A stretch of DNA of 64,000 bases, from assembly GCF_001936475.1 (NCBI RefSeq), contig NZ_MSPQ01000007.1, forward strand, positions 62,001-126,000, read 5' to 3'. The DNA is from Algoriphagus marinus. GTDB lineage: Bacteria > Bacteroidota > Bacteroidia > Cytophagales > Cyclobacteriaceae. The notes under the pieces were generated by a model. The model saw only the letters and a list, made by a program, of their open reading frames with translations. It ran no database searches and was not told the DNA's origin. The translations under genes and the position numbers were made by a program. This document shows, piece by piece, positions 8,095-15,648 of this stretch (the first letter of the stretch is position 1; each line of letters starts with the position of its first letter).

Positions 8095-8787
8095 TTAGAT
8101 AGTTAAGAATTGTTCATACAGAATTTTCGCATAGTATTTCCCATATTTGTCTATAATGACTTTACTAAGTAAAATTGGTAAAAAGTAAATTGAGGTTAAA
8201 ATCCAACCTAAACTCCTTGTTTCAATATCTCCTGTGTAATATGAAGAAATAAGAATAATTATTGAAATTACAAACCCCAGAAATGAACCACCAATTAGGT
8301 TTCTGAAAAATCCGTATTCAATGTTGTGTTGTAATAGTAAAGAATTGTCTCTAAGCACATTTCTAATCTGTGAAACAGTAGTCGCAATTAGTTTTCTTGC
8401 TCTTGGTTCGTCATCAGATTCTTCAATTTTGGTCAAAAGATTTATGTCAAACTTACTTTTTATTTTGTCTTCAATTTTTTGCTTTATACTCGTTTCAAGT
8501 TCGTTACTTGATTTCAGTAATAAGTTAGTTGTTGGCATATAAATTTCATCTTTGAAATAAAGTCTTTGAAATATCTCTTTGGAAAGGAAACGATTTATTT
8601 GAACAAGCAAAAACACAATGGCAGATGATAATATAATGTCAGTAACCGTTGGAAGTGCAGTGTATATGTTTGCCAGCTTGTCGTGATAGATAGATGATAC
8701 AAACTTATTGTATAGTATTATCGCTGGTATTGATGTCAATACAGTTGGGAAAAGTCGTGCTTTTAAGTAATAACTATTTATTGCCAT
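8095..8787 (-). CDS. Four-helix membrane protein, second gene of the MBL operon (unknown function)
   Basis: A 230-residue integral membrane protein without a recognisable family. Predicted helices are at about 12-30, 48-64, 165-183 and 193-212. Between helices 2 and 3 lies a roughly 100-residue hydrophilic, highly charged and helical loop (IKQKIEDKIKSKFD, ESDDEPRARKL) that is probably cytoplasmic. The layout of two helix pairs around a helical soluble domain resembles membrane-disrupting effectors or signal-coupling partners in some bacterial defence modules, but no sequence motif confirms this. The start codon is 3 bp after the stop of the MBL gene, so the two are surely co-translated. AT-rich composition matches the rest of the island. 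Confidence 0.75.
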   Translation of the reverse strand: MAINSYYLKARLFPTVLTSIPAIILYNKFVSSIYHDKLANIYTALPTVTDIILSSAIVFLLVQINRFLSKEIFQRLYFKDEIYMPTTNLLLKSSNELETSIKQKIEDKIKSKFDINLLTKIEESDDEPRARKLIATTVSQIRNVLRDNSLLLQHNIEYGFFRNLIGGSFLGFVISIIILISSYYTGDIETRSLGWILTSIYFLPILLSKVIIDKYGKYYAKILYEQFLTI

Positions 8788-8790
8788 GAT

Positions 8791-9810
8791 TTATTTTGCT
8801 GTTATTTGACATAAAAAATATGCTTGATGTATAGTATTAAATGTTGATATTTCCCATCCACGTTTAGCACGGAAATCTTTTGCAAAATCAACGTTTTTGA
8901 CATATAGTTTTATGTGTTGGTCTGAAATGTCTAAAACTACATAACCTGCTTGATTGTTAGTAATTCTTGTCCCAGGATATTTTGCATAAGCTAAGTGCTT
9001 AGAATTAGCATTTCCAAAAAGAGTAATCGAAGGTGTTAGCGATTTTAGAAAATCAAAGTTTCTATCCGAATCTCTGCCATGATGAGGAGCAAATAGAATA
9101 TCAATATTTTTAACTTTCTCTGAATGATTTTTAACTATATGTTCCCATGTCAAATCTTCGCTGTCCCCTGCAAATAAAATTTTCCAATGTCCTCCATTAG
9201 CTTTTGGTGGAGTATAAAGTAAAACATAAGATGAATCATTCCAATCTCCTTTTTCATTACATGATTTTATTATTGCAGGAGTTGGTGATAAAATTTCAAT
9301 GTAATCTTCGTTAAAGTATTGGTTAGAGTTTCCTGAATAATATGTCAATCGTGTACTTGGTGTAATTTTTCCATCTCTAATACTTTTATAAAACTTCCAA
9401 TCTTCTATGTTATATCCTCCAGAGTTAGCCTTATCAGATATTTCCTTTTTGTTGTTTGTATCCCAAATATTACCAACATTAAATTCTTCAAAAAGGTCTT
9501 TAATCCCATCCAGATGGTCCATGTCTGGATGTGAAACAATAAACCTAAAAATATTTTTTATCCCTTTTTGCTTAAGATAAAATATAGGATTATCAGGTTG
9601 TGCTTTTTGTTTATAGTCTTTTTTATCTGAAGGAACTTGTGTCCTTAAGTACATGTCTTTTCTAATATGTGAATTTTTAACAGCAATTTCTTCTGCTGTG
9701 TCATAGTCATTATAGCCATTACTTATGTCAATAACAGTAGTCCTGTTTGAGTCATGTTGAATAATATTACAGTCTCCTTCAAGTACGTTTAAGAAATGTA
9801 TTGTCGCCAT
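8791..9810 (-). CDS. ComEC/Rec2-type metallo-beta-lactamase-fold hydrolase
   Basis: A stand-alone 339-residue MBL-fold enzyme related to the C-terminal hydrolase domain of the competence protein ComEC. The N-terminus has the family opening strand with GDCNII (residues 12-17). The metal-binding motif is H94-P-D96-M-D98-H99 followed by LDG, the HxDxDH form typical of the ComEC branch. The SYVLLY strand (194-199), AGDSE (D216) and APHHGRDSD (H243, H244) complete the active site, so it should be catalytically competent. ComEC-type domains are linked to DNA cleavage, but stand-alone members are poorly characterised. It is the first gene of a three-gene leftward operon with two unrecognised membrane proteins. 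No signal peptide is seen, so it is probably cytoplasmic. Confidence 0.85.
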   Translation of the reverse strand: MATIHFLNVLEGDCNIIQHDSNRTTVIDISNGYNDYDTAEEIAVKNSHIRKDMYLRTQVPSDKKDYKQKAQPDNPIFYLKQKGIKNIFRFIVSHPDMDHLDGIKDLFEEFNVGNIWDTNNKKEISDKANSGGYNIEDWKFYKSIRDGKITPSTRLTYYSGNSNQYFNEDYIEILSPTPAIIKSCNEKGDWNDSSYVLLYTPPKANGGHWKILFAGDSEDLTWEHIVKNHSEKVKNIDILFAPHHGRDSDRNFDFLKSLTPSITLFGNANSKHLAYAKYPGTRITNNQAGYVVLDISDQHIKLYVKNVDFAKDFRAKRGWEISTFNTIHQAYFLCQITAK

Positions 9811-10192
9811 ATTTTATATTTGTCGGTTTAATGTTGTGATATCGGTTTTAGGCTTTCGCATAACTTATTTATTGCCATACCTTTTGTTTATCTATTTCCT
9901 CAATTTGGTCAACTAAATGCACCTTTGGTAATTTTATATTTTCTTAAAAATCAGGTAAGGCTACCTTTTTTGACCCTGAAAAGTCTTTGAAAATAAGGAG
10001 GGATTAGTTTCCAAACAAGGGTTTTTAGGTAAATCGACGAAAAATGTCGGATTATTTTTTTTGAGAGGGCTTAGGAATTGATGATTAGGGATTAGGAGGG
10101 CTTAAAAAAGGAGCTCTCTTACAGTTTGATGCTTGTTCTGCTAAGCCATTTTTTGATCGATTGAGTCTTTGAGACCTTAGCTTATTCATAAG
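9811..10192. other. Upstream region of the MBL operon and AT-rich spacer
   Basis: No gene is visible. The first about 150 bp must hold the promoter of the leftward MBL operon, though I find no good TAnnTTTG element on the minus strand. Beyond about 9990 the composition changes and purine-rich stretches appear (for example around 10064-10130, with runs of GGGATTAGG type), which mark the start of the repeat zone. Confidence 0.4.
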
Positions 10193-10453
10193 CACCTTAA
10201 GTTGAGTGTTGAAGACCTTATTTTAAATGATCAAGACCTGATCTTGAGTCTTGAACACCTTAAGTTGAATGAAAATCAATGAAACTTGAGTCATAATCAC
10301 ATGAACTTAAGTGTTGAACACCTAAAGTTGAGTGAAAAAGACTTAAACCTGAGTCCTAAACACCTAAAGTTGAGTGTTGAACACCTGAATTTGAGTGAAA
10401 ATGACTTAAACCTGAGTCTTGAACACCTTATGTTAAGTGTTGAACATTTTATC
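10193..10453. repeat. 21-bp degenerate tandem repeat array (about 12 units)
   Basis: About twelve diverged copies of a 21-bp unit, consensus near CACCTTAAGTTGAGTGTTGAA, run head to tail without spacers. Because 21 is a multiple of three, one plus-strand frame reads a heptad of the form H/D-L-x-L-S-x-E/K. That frame is interrupted by a TGA at 10280-10282 and lacks a convincing start codon (only TTG at 10286), so I do not call a gene. Units alternate between an H-type (CACCT..) and a D-type (GACTT..) start in the second half, suggesting duplication of a 42-bp double unit. Confidence 0.85.
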
Positions 10454-10456
10454 TAT

Positions 10457-10740
10457 GCTATTCGGTATTTTCAATGTCGAATTCCTATCCTCGGATTTTT
10501 AATCCGTAGAAAGAAATGTTTTCATCCTCCCGCACCAGCTGTCGTTTTCCAGATTGAAATTCTGCGCGGGAGGGGAATGAAATGGGGTTTTATTTTACCA
10601 TGGGTTGCACCCATGGCTACCGAGCTTCAGCACCTACGGCGCTGGTGCTAGATCAGAATTGGAATAATTTTTCAATTCAAATTCCGCTGTGAAAACCTGT
10701 GTGGCCTCTGTGGCTTTGTGGTAAAAAAAAATAAAAAATA
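10457..10740. repeat. Intergenic repeat module A (with REP-like palindrome)
   Basis: The module comprises a leader (10457-10520), a core at about 10521-10577 ending in GCGCGGGAGGGGAAT, a palindromic insert at about 10597-10621 (CCATGGGTTGCACCCATGG), a small hairpin at 10631-10648 (CACCTACGGCGCTGGTG) and a tail ending in CTCTGTGGCTTTGTGGT at about 10722. The same order of parts recurs in modules B and C to the right. Its core is diverged from B and C in the middle (CACCAGCTGTCG instead of TATCGGATGACG). Confidence 0.8.
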
Positions 10741-10990
10741 ACGTTTCCATCCTCCCGTATCGGATGACGCTTTCCAGATTGAAATTCTGCGCGGGAGGGG
10801 AATATGGTGGGATTCCTGTTACTACGGGCTACGCCCATGGTCATGAATGGTTTGGTACCTTCGGCACTTGTTACCAGTTTCGATTGGAAGTAATTTTTCA
10901 ATCCACCACAGCGGACAAGTATTTCAAATCTTCTAATCTTATTTCCTGTGAAACCTTTGTGTCCTCTGTGGCTTTGTGGTGAAAATAAAA
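10741..10990. repeat. Intergenic repeat module B
   Basis: The core 10741-10802 is identical over 62 bp to 11064-11125. After it comes a different palindrome-like insert (GGGCTACGCCCATGG, about 10826-10840) and an imperfect hairpin (GGTACCTTCGGCACTTG then TTACC), then a tail containing AAGTAATTTTTCAATCCACC and CTCTGTGGCTTTGTGGTGAA. The tail is shared in part with modules A and C. Confidence 0.85.
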
Positions 10991-10999
10991 AGACGTTTC

Positions 11000-11300
11000 C
11001 AACTGCTATTCGACAGTTGCAATGGCGAATTTCTATCCTGGGATTTTTAATTTGTGAAAAGAAACGTTTCCATCCTCCCGTATCGGATGACGCTTTCCAG
11101 ATTGAAATTCTGCGCGGGAGGGGAAAATGATTTTACACCTAATACCCCGGGTTAAAACCCGGGGCTACCCATATCACGCTCCTATGGAGATGTTTTTTTT
11201 TTTTTGCAAGTGAGGAAGTAATTTTTCAATCCACCACAGCGCACAAGTATTTCAAATTTTTCAATTCAAACTTCGGATCAATTCCCCTCCAATTGAATCC
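11000..11300. repeat. Intergenic repeat module C
   Basis: The leader 11001-11063 resembles the leader of module A. The core 11064-11125 is identical to that of module B. It is followed by a third, different palindrome (CCCCGGGTTAAAACCCGGGG, about 11143-11162) of the kind linked to REP-associated tyrosine transposases, a poly-T run, and the shared AAGTAATTTTTCAATCCACC tail. No transposase gene is in the window. Confidence 0.85.
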
Positions 11301-11323
11301 AATATTTTTTCAAAGAATCCCCT

Positions 11324-12058
11324 CTACCCTATCAATCTATCCCCAATGACTGCCAAAATACCCGAGCTAAGGATTAAATAGAACAGGTAAGTCAAGCATG
11401 AACGGAGGATATTGACTGCTCGATTGCCGGTATCGAAAAACTGCCAAAATACCCAGAAGGCATATGTAATAGAAAGAAAGAGGGGTATTACTTCCAAAAT
11501 ATCACTGGTAATGAATATTTCTAGTGAAATAAAAATTGAATATAAAACTGCCTGCTGACCGGTGATGTAGGCATTGAGAACGATATGCTCGAGGTAATTT
11601 CTCCGAAACCCAAAAAATGCGAGCTGTGAAGCCAAGGAAAAAATCGGAATAAGCAGTAAGGTAGTGTAGGCGTAGTTTGCAGAAAACCATTGCAGTGACG
11701 CCGGCAATTCGGACCCCTCTGTTGCTTTATAGGCAAAGAAGCCCGAGATCACATCTTCGATTAGGGTGTTCTGCTCGGCAAGCTGAGATATCAGAAAATA
11801 AACAGTAGACAGCACCAATACAAAGGGAATCGGTTTGTAGTAATTTTTCCGCTTACCGTCCAGAAATTCCCGAATGGTATTTCCAGGTCTAAAAAATAAG
11901 GCCCAAATCGTGTGAAAAAAACCTCTGTTTACTTGAAAAATACTCTCAGAGAGTTCATTTAGAAAATTTGGAAGATTGATTTTAGTGACTTTTGAAGCTT
12001 GCCCGCAATTGCTGCAATAATTCCCTGTCACACTTGATCCACAATTCTTACAATCCAT
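11324..12058 (-). CDS. DUF3667-family zinc-ribbon membrane protein
   Basis: A 244-residue protein. An N-terminal zinc ribbon (C3, C6, C14, C17 in CKNCG and CSNCG) is followed by the family signature FFHTIWALFFRPGNTIREFL and GKRKNYYKPIPFVLV. Four to five membrane helices then follow between about 85 and 240. DUF3667 proteins are common in Bacteroidota and have no established function. It is the first recognisable chromosomal gene after the repeat zone and points left, into the repeats. No operon partner is visible. Confidence 0.85.
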   Translation of the reverse strand: MDCKNCGSSVTGNYCSNCGQASKVTKINLPNFLNELSESIFQVNRGFFHTIWALFFRPGNTIREFLDGKRKNYYKPIPFVLVLSTVYFLISQLAEQNTLIEDVISGFFAYKATEGSELPASLQWFSANYAYTTLLLIPIFSLASQLAFFGFRRNYLEHIVLNAYITGQQAVLYSIFISLEIFITSDILEVIPLFLSITYAFWVFWQFFDTGNRAVNILRSCLTYLFYLILSSGILAVIGDRLIG

Positions 12059-12226
12059 TCTTTGTTCAATTAATCTTTCCCTTTAGCCCTTGAGTTTAGG
12101 CCTCAGTAAAATTATTCCCTTTTAGGCGATATGGAATTCAAAATATCAAATAAATATAAAGAGGGAAAGGGAGATTTGGAGAATAGGGAAAGCGAGATTA
12201 AGAGAATGGGGATTGGGGAAAAGGTA

Positions 12227-12886
12227 TTATACAAAGCGGCACTTCAGGTACTTGATCTTTTCGCCTTTGTCAGAAAACATCTTTTCGTAGCGGGTTTGAA
12301 TCCCGAAGTGATCGTCCTTCCATTCGCTTTGGTAGAAATCATGAGTAAAGCCAATCAGGTCGATGTCTTCGCGACTTTGGAAGAGCTCCAAGGTATAGTC
12401 AAATAAGCCAGTATTGTCAGTCTTGAAATGAATAATACCCTCCTGCTTCAACAGGGGCTTGTACATCTCCAAAAAGCGCGGAGAAGTTAATCGGCGCTTC
12501 TCGTCTCCATCTCGGGGAAATGGATCGGGGAAGGTGATCCACAGTTCAGAGATCTCGTCCGGAGCGAAGGAAGCATCCAGCAACTCGATCTGCGTGCGAA
12601 GAAAGCCCACATTGCTGATGCCCTCTGCAGTGGCGATGGAGCTGCCTTTCCAGATTCGACTGCCTTTGATATCTACACCGATAAAGTTCTGATGAGGGAA
12701 ATTCCGAGCCAAGCCGACGGTAAACTCTCCTCTGCCGCAGGCTAATTCGACGACTAGTGGATGATCATTTTGAAATTGGATTTCATTCCAATTGCCTTTG
12801 ATCGTTTCAAAAATTGCTTTTCCGGGCTGTACAACATTGGGATTAGCCTCATTTTCCTTGAAGCGAACCAGTTTCTTTCTGCTCAT
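12227..12886 (-). CDS. trmB: tRNA (guanine-N7)-methyltransferase
   Basis: A 219-residue class I SAM-dependent methyltransferase that forms m7G46 in tRNA. The SAM-binding loop reads ELACGRGEFTVGLA, followed by NFIGVDIKGSRIWKG. The family signature around FPDPFPRDGDEKRRL matches the FPDPWPK..HxKRRL box, and the C-terminal TRYEKMF phrase is also characteristic. Length is normal. Its ATG abuts the folC stop codon with no gap, so the two genes are co-transcribed and probably translationally coupled. Confidence 0.95.
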   Translation of the reverse strand: MSRKKLVRFKENEANPNVVQPGKAIFETIKGNWNEIQFQNDHPLVVELACGRGEFTVGLARNFPHQNFIGVDIKGSRIWKGSSIATAEGISNVGFLRTQIELLDASFAPDEISELWITFPDPFPRDGDEKRRLTSPRFLEMYKPLLKQEGIIHFKTDNTGLFDYTLELFQSREDIDLIGFTHDFYQSEWKDDHFGIQTRYEKMFSDKGEKIKYLKCRFV

Positions 12887-14173
12887 TTAGATCTCGTCGA
12901 TTTCTGCGACCACAAAAGTACTCCCTCCAATAAATATAAGGTCATCCGTACTCGCTTTTTTTCGGGCAAAAGCAATGGCTTCATTCACATCGGGGATGAT
13001 TTTACCTTTTAACCCAAAACTAGCAGCGGTTTCAGCCAAAGTTTCGGCAGGCATTGCTCTCGGAATTTGTGCTTTTACAAATACATATTTAGCATTGGTC
13101 GGGAAAAGAGCCAGAATCTTTCGAATATCCTTATCCTGCACCATTCCGATAATCATCCAAAGTTGGCGGTAAGAATAGGTTTTCAGCTGTTTTAAAATCT
13201 CTACCATTCCGGGTTCATTATGCCCCGTATCTGCGATCATCAGCGGATTTTCCTGAAGAATCTGCCAGCGCCCTTTTAATTGAGTTAGCCCTGTGACATT
13301 AGAAAGACCTGCTTTCAGTTGCTCATCAGTGATTTCCCAACCCAGGCTGCGGAGGGTATCGATGGATTCCAAAATCCCCGGTAGGTTGTAGCGCTGATAG
13401 GCTCCGATCAGATCCAGTTGGATTTGATATTCCTTCTGCTTCTTTTTCGCGATAAAATTCGCTTTACCATTTAGCAATTGGGAGGCTGAAATAGACCAGA
13501 TTTGATCAGCAAAACTGATGGGAGAAGCCGCATTTTTTGCTTTCTCCAAAAAAACTGCGCGAGTCTCCGGATGAGTTTCGGAGATGACTACATGAACTTT
13601 CGGCTTGATGATACCTGCTTTTTCCCCTGCGATCAGGGCTAGGGTATCCCCCAGAAACTGCATGTGATCGTAGCCGATATTGGTAATCAAGCTCAGTTCA
13701 GGTATAATGACATTGGTGCTGTCCAGTCTCCCTCCCATCCCCACTTCGATGACGGCAATATCTACTTTGGCTTTTGCAAAATACCAAAAGGACATGGCGA
13801 CGGTCATCTCAAAGAAACTTGGCTTCAGCTCTTCCATGAAGGCCTTATTTTCGGCAACAAATAGAACCACTTCTTCTTCAGGAATATCGATCCCATTCAC
13901 GCGGATGCGCTCCGTAAAAGACTTTAGGTGCGGAGAGGTGTAAAGTCCCGTTTTGTAGCCTGCCGACTGCAAAATCGCTGCGATGCTATGCGAAGAACTC
14001 CCTTTGCCATTTGTCCCGGCGACATGCACGGATTTGAATTGGCGTTCCGGATTCCCCAGATGCGCACAGAGGGCCAAGGTATTGTTGAGGTCATTTTTGT
14101 AGGCTGGAGCGCCAACTCGCTGGAAGTTGGGCAAAGAATTGAACAGGTACTCCAGAGTTTCCTGATAGTTCAT
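12887..14173 (-). CDS. folC: Bifunctional folylpolyglutamate / dihydrofolate synthase
   Basis: A 428-residue Mur-ligase-family enzyme that adds glutamate to dihydropteroate or folates using ATP. The P-loop AGTNGKGSS (residues 52-60, K57) is intact. GMGGRLDSTNVI, TNIGYDHMQFLG and GEKAGIIKP are the expected central motifs, and DTGHNEPG lies in the C-terminal domain. Length and domain order are typical. It is immediately upstream of trmB. Upstream of folC lies a 517-bp repeat region that separates it from the tonB-like gene, so it probably has its own promoter. Confidence 0.95.
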   Translation of the reverse strand: MNYQETLEYLFNSLPNFQRVGAPAYKNDLNNTLALCAHLGNPERQFKSVHVAGTNGKGSSSHSIAAILQSAGYKTGLYTSPHLKSFTERIRVNGIDIPEEEVVLFVAENKAFMEELKPSFFEMTVAMSFWYFAKAKVDIAVIEVGMGGRLDSTNVIIPELSLITNIGYDHMQFLGDTLALIAGEKAGIIKPKVHVVISETHPETRAVFLEKAKNAASPISFADQIWSISASQLLNGKANFIAKKKQKEYQIQLDLIGAYQRYNLPGILESIDTLRSLGWEITDEQLKAGLSNVTGLTQLKGRWQILQENPLMIADTGHNEPGMVEILKQLKTYSYRQLWMIIGMVQDKDIRKILALFPTNAKYVFVKAQIPRAMPAETLAETAASFGLKGKIIPDVNEAIAFARKKASTDDLIFIGGSTFVVAEIDEI

Positions 14174-14260
14174 ATTGAGAAGCGAGATCGAGGATTAAAA
14201 TTACTAACGTAAAGCTAAGGAATGATTCTTTAGGCTGAATCTTATAGGGAGAGAATTTAA

Positions 14261-14284
14261 GGGAAAAGGGATTGGGTAATAGGG
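14261..14284 (+). other. Putative G-quadruplex motif
   Basis: Four G3 tracts are at 14261-14263, 14268-14270, 14274-14276 and 14282-14284, with loops of 4, 3 and 5 bases, which satisfies the usual G3N1-7 rule on the plus strand. Further G3/G4 runs continue to 14332. Folding is not demonstrated. Confidence 0.5.
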
Positions 14285-14340
14285 ATTAGGAGAATAAGAG
14301 AATAGAGAATGGGGATTAGGGAATGGGGATTTGGAGAGGA

Positions 14341-14477
14341 AGAGAATAAGAGAAAGGAGATTGGGAGCCGCCATTGCTACCGGGGGAATTTGAATTAAAA
14401 CTATGTTTTCTATGATCTCTATGCGGTTAAAAAACCTTTTGCCCTTTGTGTTAACCTTCGTGTACCTTGTGGTTAAA
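14341..14477. repeat. About 135-bp intergenic direct repeat, copy 1
   Basis: Diverged direct copy of 14522-14658. Shared landmarks in order are GGGA..CCGCCAT, GAATTAAAACTATGTT, GGTTAAAAAACCTT, GCCCTTTGTG and CTTTGTGGTTAAA-like ends. The end resembles the TGTGGCTTTGTGGT tail of the 10-11 kb modules. Confidence 0.85.
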
Positions 14478-14521
14478 TACCTTTCGGGGTTTTGGAGAAT
14501 AGAGAAATTAAAATGGCGATT

Positions 14522-14658
14522 AGGAGAGTAAGAGAATGGAGAATGGGAACCGCCATCGTTATCGCGGGGATTTGAATTAAAACTATGTTCTCTATAACCT
14601 CTATGTGGTTAAAAAACCTTAGTGCCCTTTGTGTAAACCTTCGTATACTTTGTGGTTA
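14522..14658. repeat. About 135-bp intergenic direct repeat, copy 2
   Basis: Second copy of the repeat at 14341-14477, with scattered substitutions (for example CGCCATCGTTATCG versus CGCCATTGCTACCG). It ends about 30 bp from the tonB-like stop codon. Confidence 0.85.
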
Positions 14659-14690
14659 AAAAAACCTTTAAAAAGCCACTGAAAAAAAAA

Positions 14691-15647
14691 TCAATCGATC
14701 TTAATCACAAAAGTGATTTTGCCTGAGGAAAAATCCGCTGCGGCCCCACCTTGCTTTTTGAAATTGATCTGATTGACTACTTGTCTGTAGTAAGCCAAGA
14801 CTTCATTGGAGACATTGTATTCCAAAGGAACTGCCTGAACAATCTTTCCAGCATCGTCAACGGTAATCTTAAATACGATCTTTCCATTTCGAGTTGATAC
14901 CCGATCATTGATCGCAGGTTTGGAAGCGAAGTCCCATCCTGCCAGATCCAAACTGTATCCAGCACCTGAGGCCACTCCTTTTCCTGAACCTTCGCCCATA
15001 ATCGCTCTGCCATCTACAGTCCCTTTTGGATCTCCGGCATCACCTTTTTCGGTAGAAGATCCCTCTGCCCCACCGGAAGCTGCTTTTGTTCCTTTTCCGG
15101 AAGTTCCCCCCGCTCCAAAGATCGCTCGTTGATCCACTTTAGGTTTTTCAGGAGCTTTTTGAACTGTCTCCTCAGCTTCTGCTTTAGCAGGAGTGGTTAC
15201 AGTTTTGGCAGGTTCAGTTTTCACTGGCTCTGGCTTTTTGGTGTTTTCAGTTGCTTTTTCTTCTCCTCTGATTGGGGAAGGTTTCGTAGTTACAGCTTGA
15301 TTTACAGTAGGTTTTGAAGCCGTTTTTGGTTTCGCTGTTTCTGTTTTTGGACTTGGTGCAGGAGTTGCCGGTTTGGTCACTGCTTCAGCAATCTCACCCG
15401 GAGCAGCGGCTTCTGTCACTGGAGTCTGTACCTCAGAAGGGGCATTGGGACTATTTCGATCTCCAGAACCAGTTGGGGTAAAGCCTAGGTTTAATTCTAA
15501 ACCAAATGTCGGCAAAGGTGGGATTTGTTCTTTCCAAACAACGATGAAGTAAAAAGCCAAAAGCAAAGCCACATTGAGGATAATGGTTATTATCCAAGAC
15601 TTTTTCTTGCTTTCACTCTCTATTTTATCTGAATCCCAATACTGCAT
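14691..15647 (-). CDS. TonB-like energy transducer
   Basis: A 318-residue protein of TonB/TolA architecture. A short cytoplasmic N-terminus leads into one membrane helix at about 19-38 (IITIILNVALLLAFYFIVV), then a long periplasmic linker of about 190 residues rich in Pro, Lys, Glu, Thr and Ala (about 65-210), and a small alpha/beta C-terminal domain (about 235-318) with GKIVFKITVDDAGKIVQAV and a last strand GKITFVIKID. It would couple the ExbB/ExbD motor to an outer-membrane partner. It is the last gene of the envelope operon, 1 bp after exbD. The TolA-like long linker makes a Tol-type role as plausible as a Ton-type role. Confidence 0.85.
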   Translation of the reverse strand: MQYWDSDKIESESKKKSWIITIILNVALLLAFYFIVVWKEQIPPLPTFGLELNLGFTPTGSGDRNSPNAPSEVQTPVTEAAAPGEIAEAVTKPATPAPSPKTETAKPKTASKPTVNQAVTTKPSPIRGEEKATENTKKPEPVKTEPAKTVTTPAKAEAEETVQKAPEKPKVDQRAIFGAGGTSGKGTKAASGGAEGSSTEKGDAGDPKGTVDGRAIMGEGSGKGVASGAGYSLDLAGWDFASKPAINDRVSTRNGKIVFKITVDDAGKIVQAVPLEYNVSNEVLAYYRQVVNQINFKKQGGAAADFSSGKITFVIKID

Positions 15648-15648
15648 T

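Larger units (their letters stand above)
14174..14690. other. Repeat-rich spacer between tonB-like gene and folC
   Basis: No gene is present. The segment holds purine-rich stretches with many GGG runs (14240-14350), a putative G-quadruplex, and two copies of a roughly 135-bp repeat (see separate entries). The folC promoter must lie near its left end. Confidence 0.7.

Noticed and set aside
10193-10453. CRISPR array
   Set aside because: Units are contiguous 21-mers without unique spacers and are too degenerate; no cas genes nearby.
10286-10651. Open frame starting TTG and reading heptad repeats
   Set aside because: It has no good start, the upstream in-frame repeats are cut by TGA, and after the repeats it continues into intergenic module A. 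Reported as a repeat instead.
12131-12406. Open frame of 91 codons on the plus strand
   Set aside because: It begins in purine-rich spacer and then runs antisense through trmB; no family resemblance.
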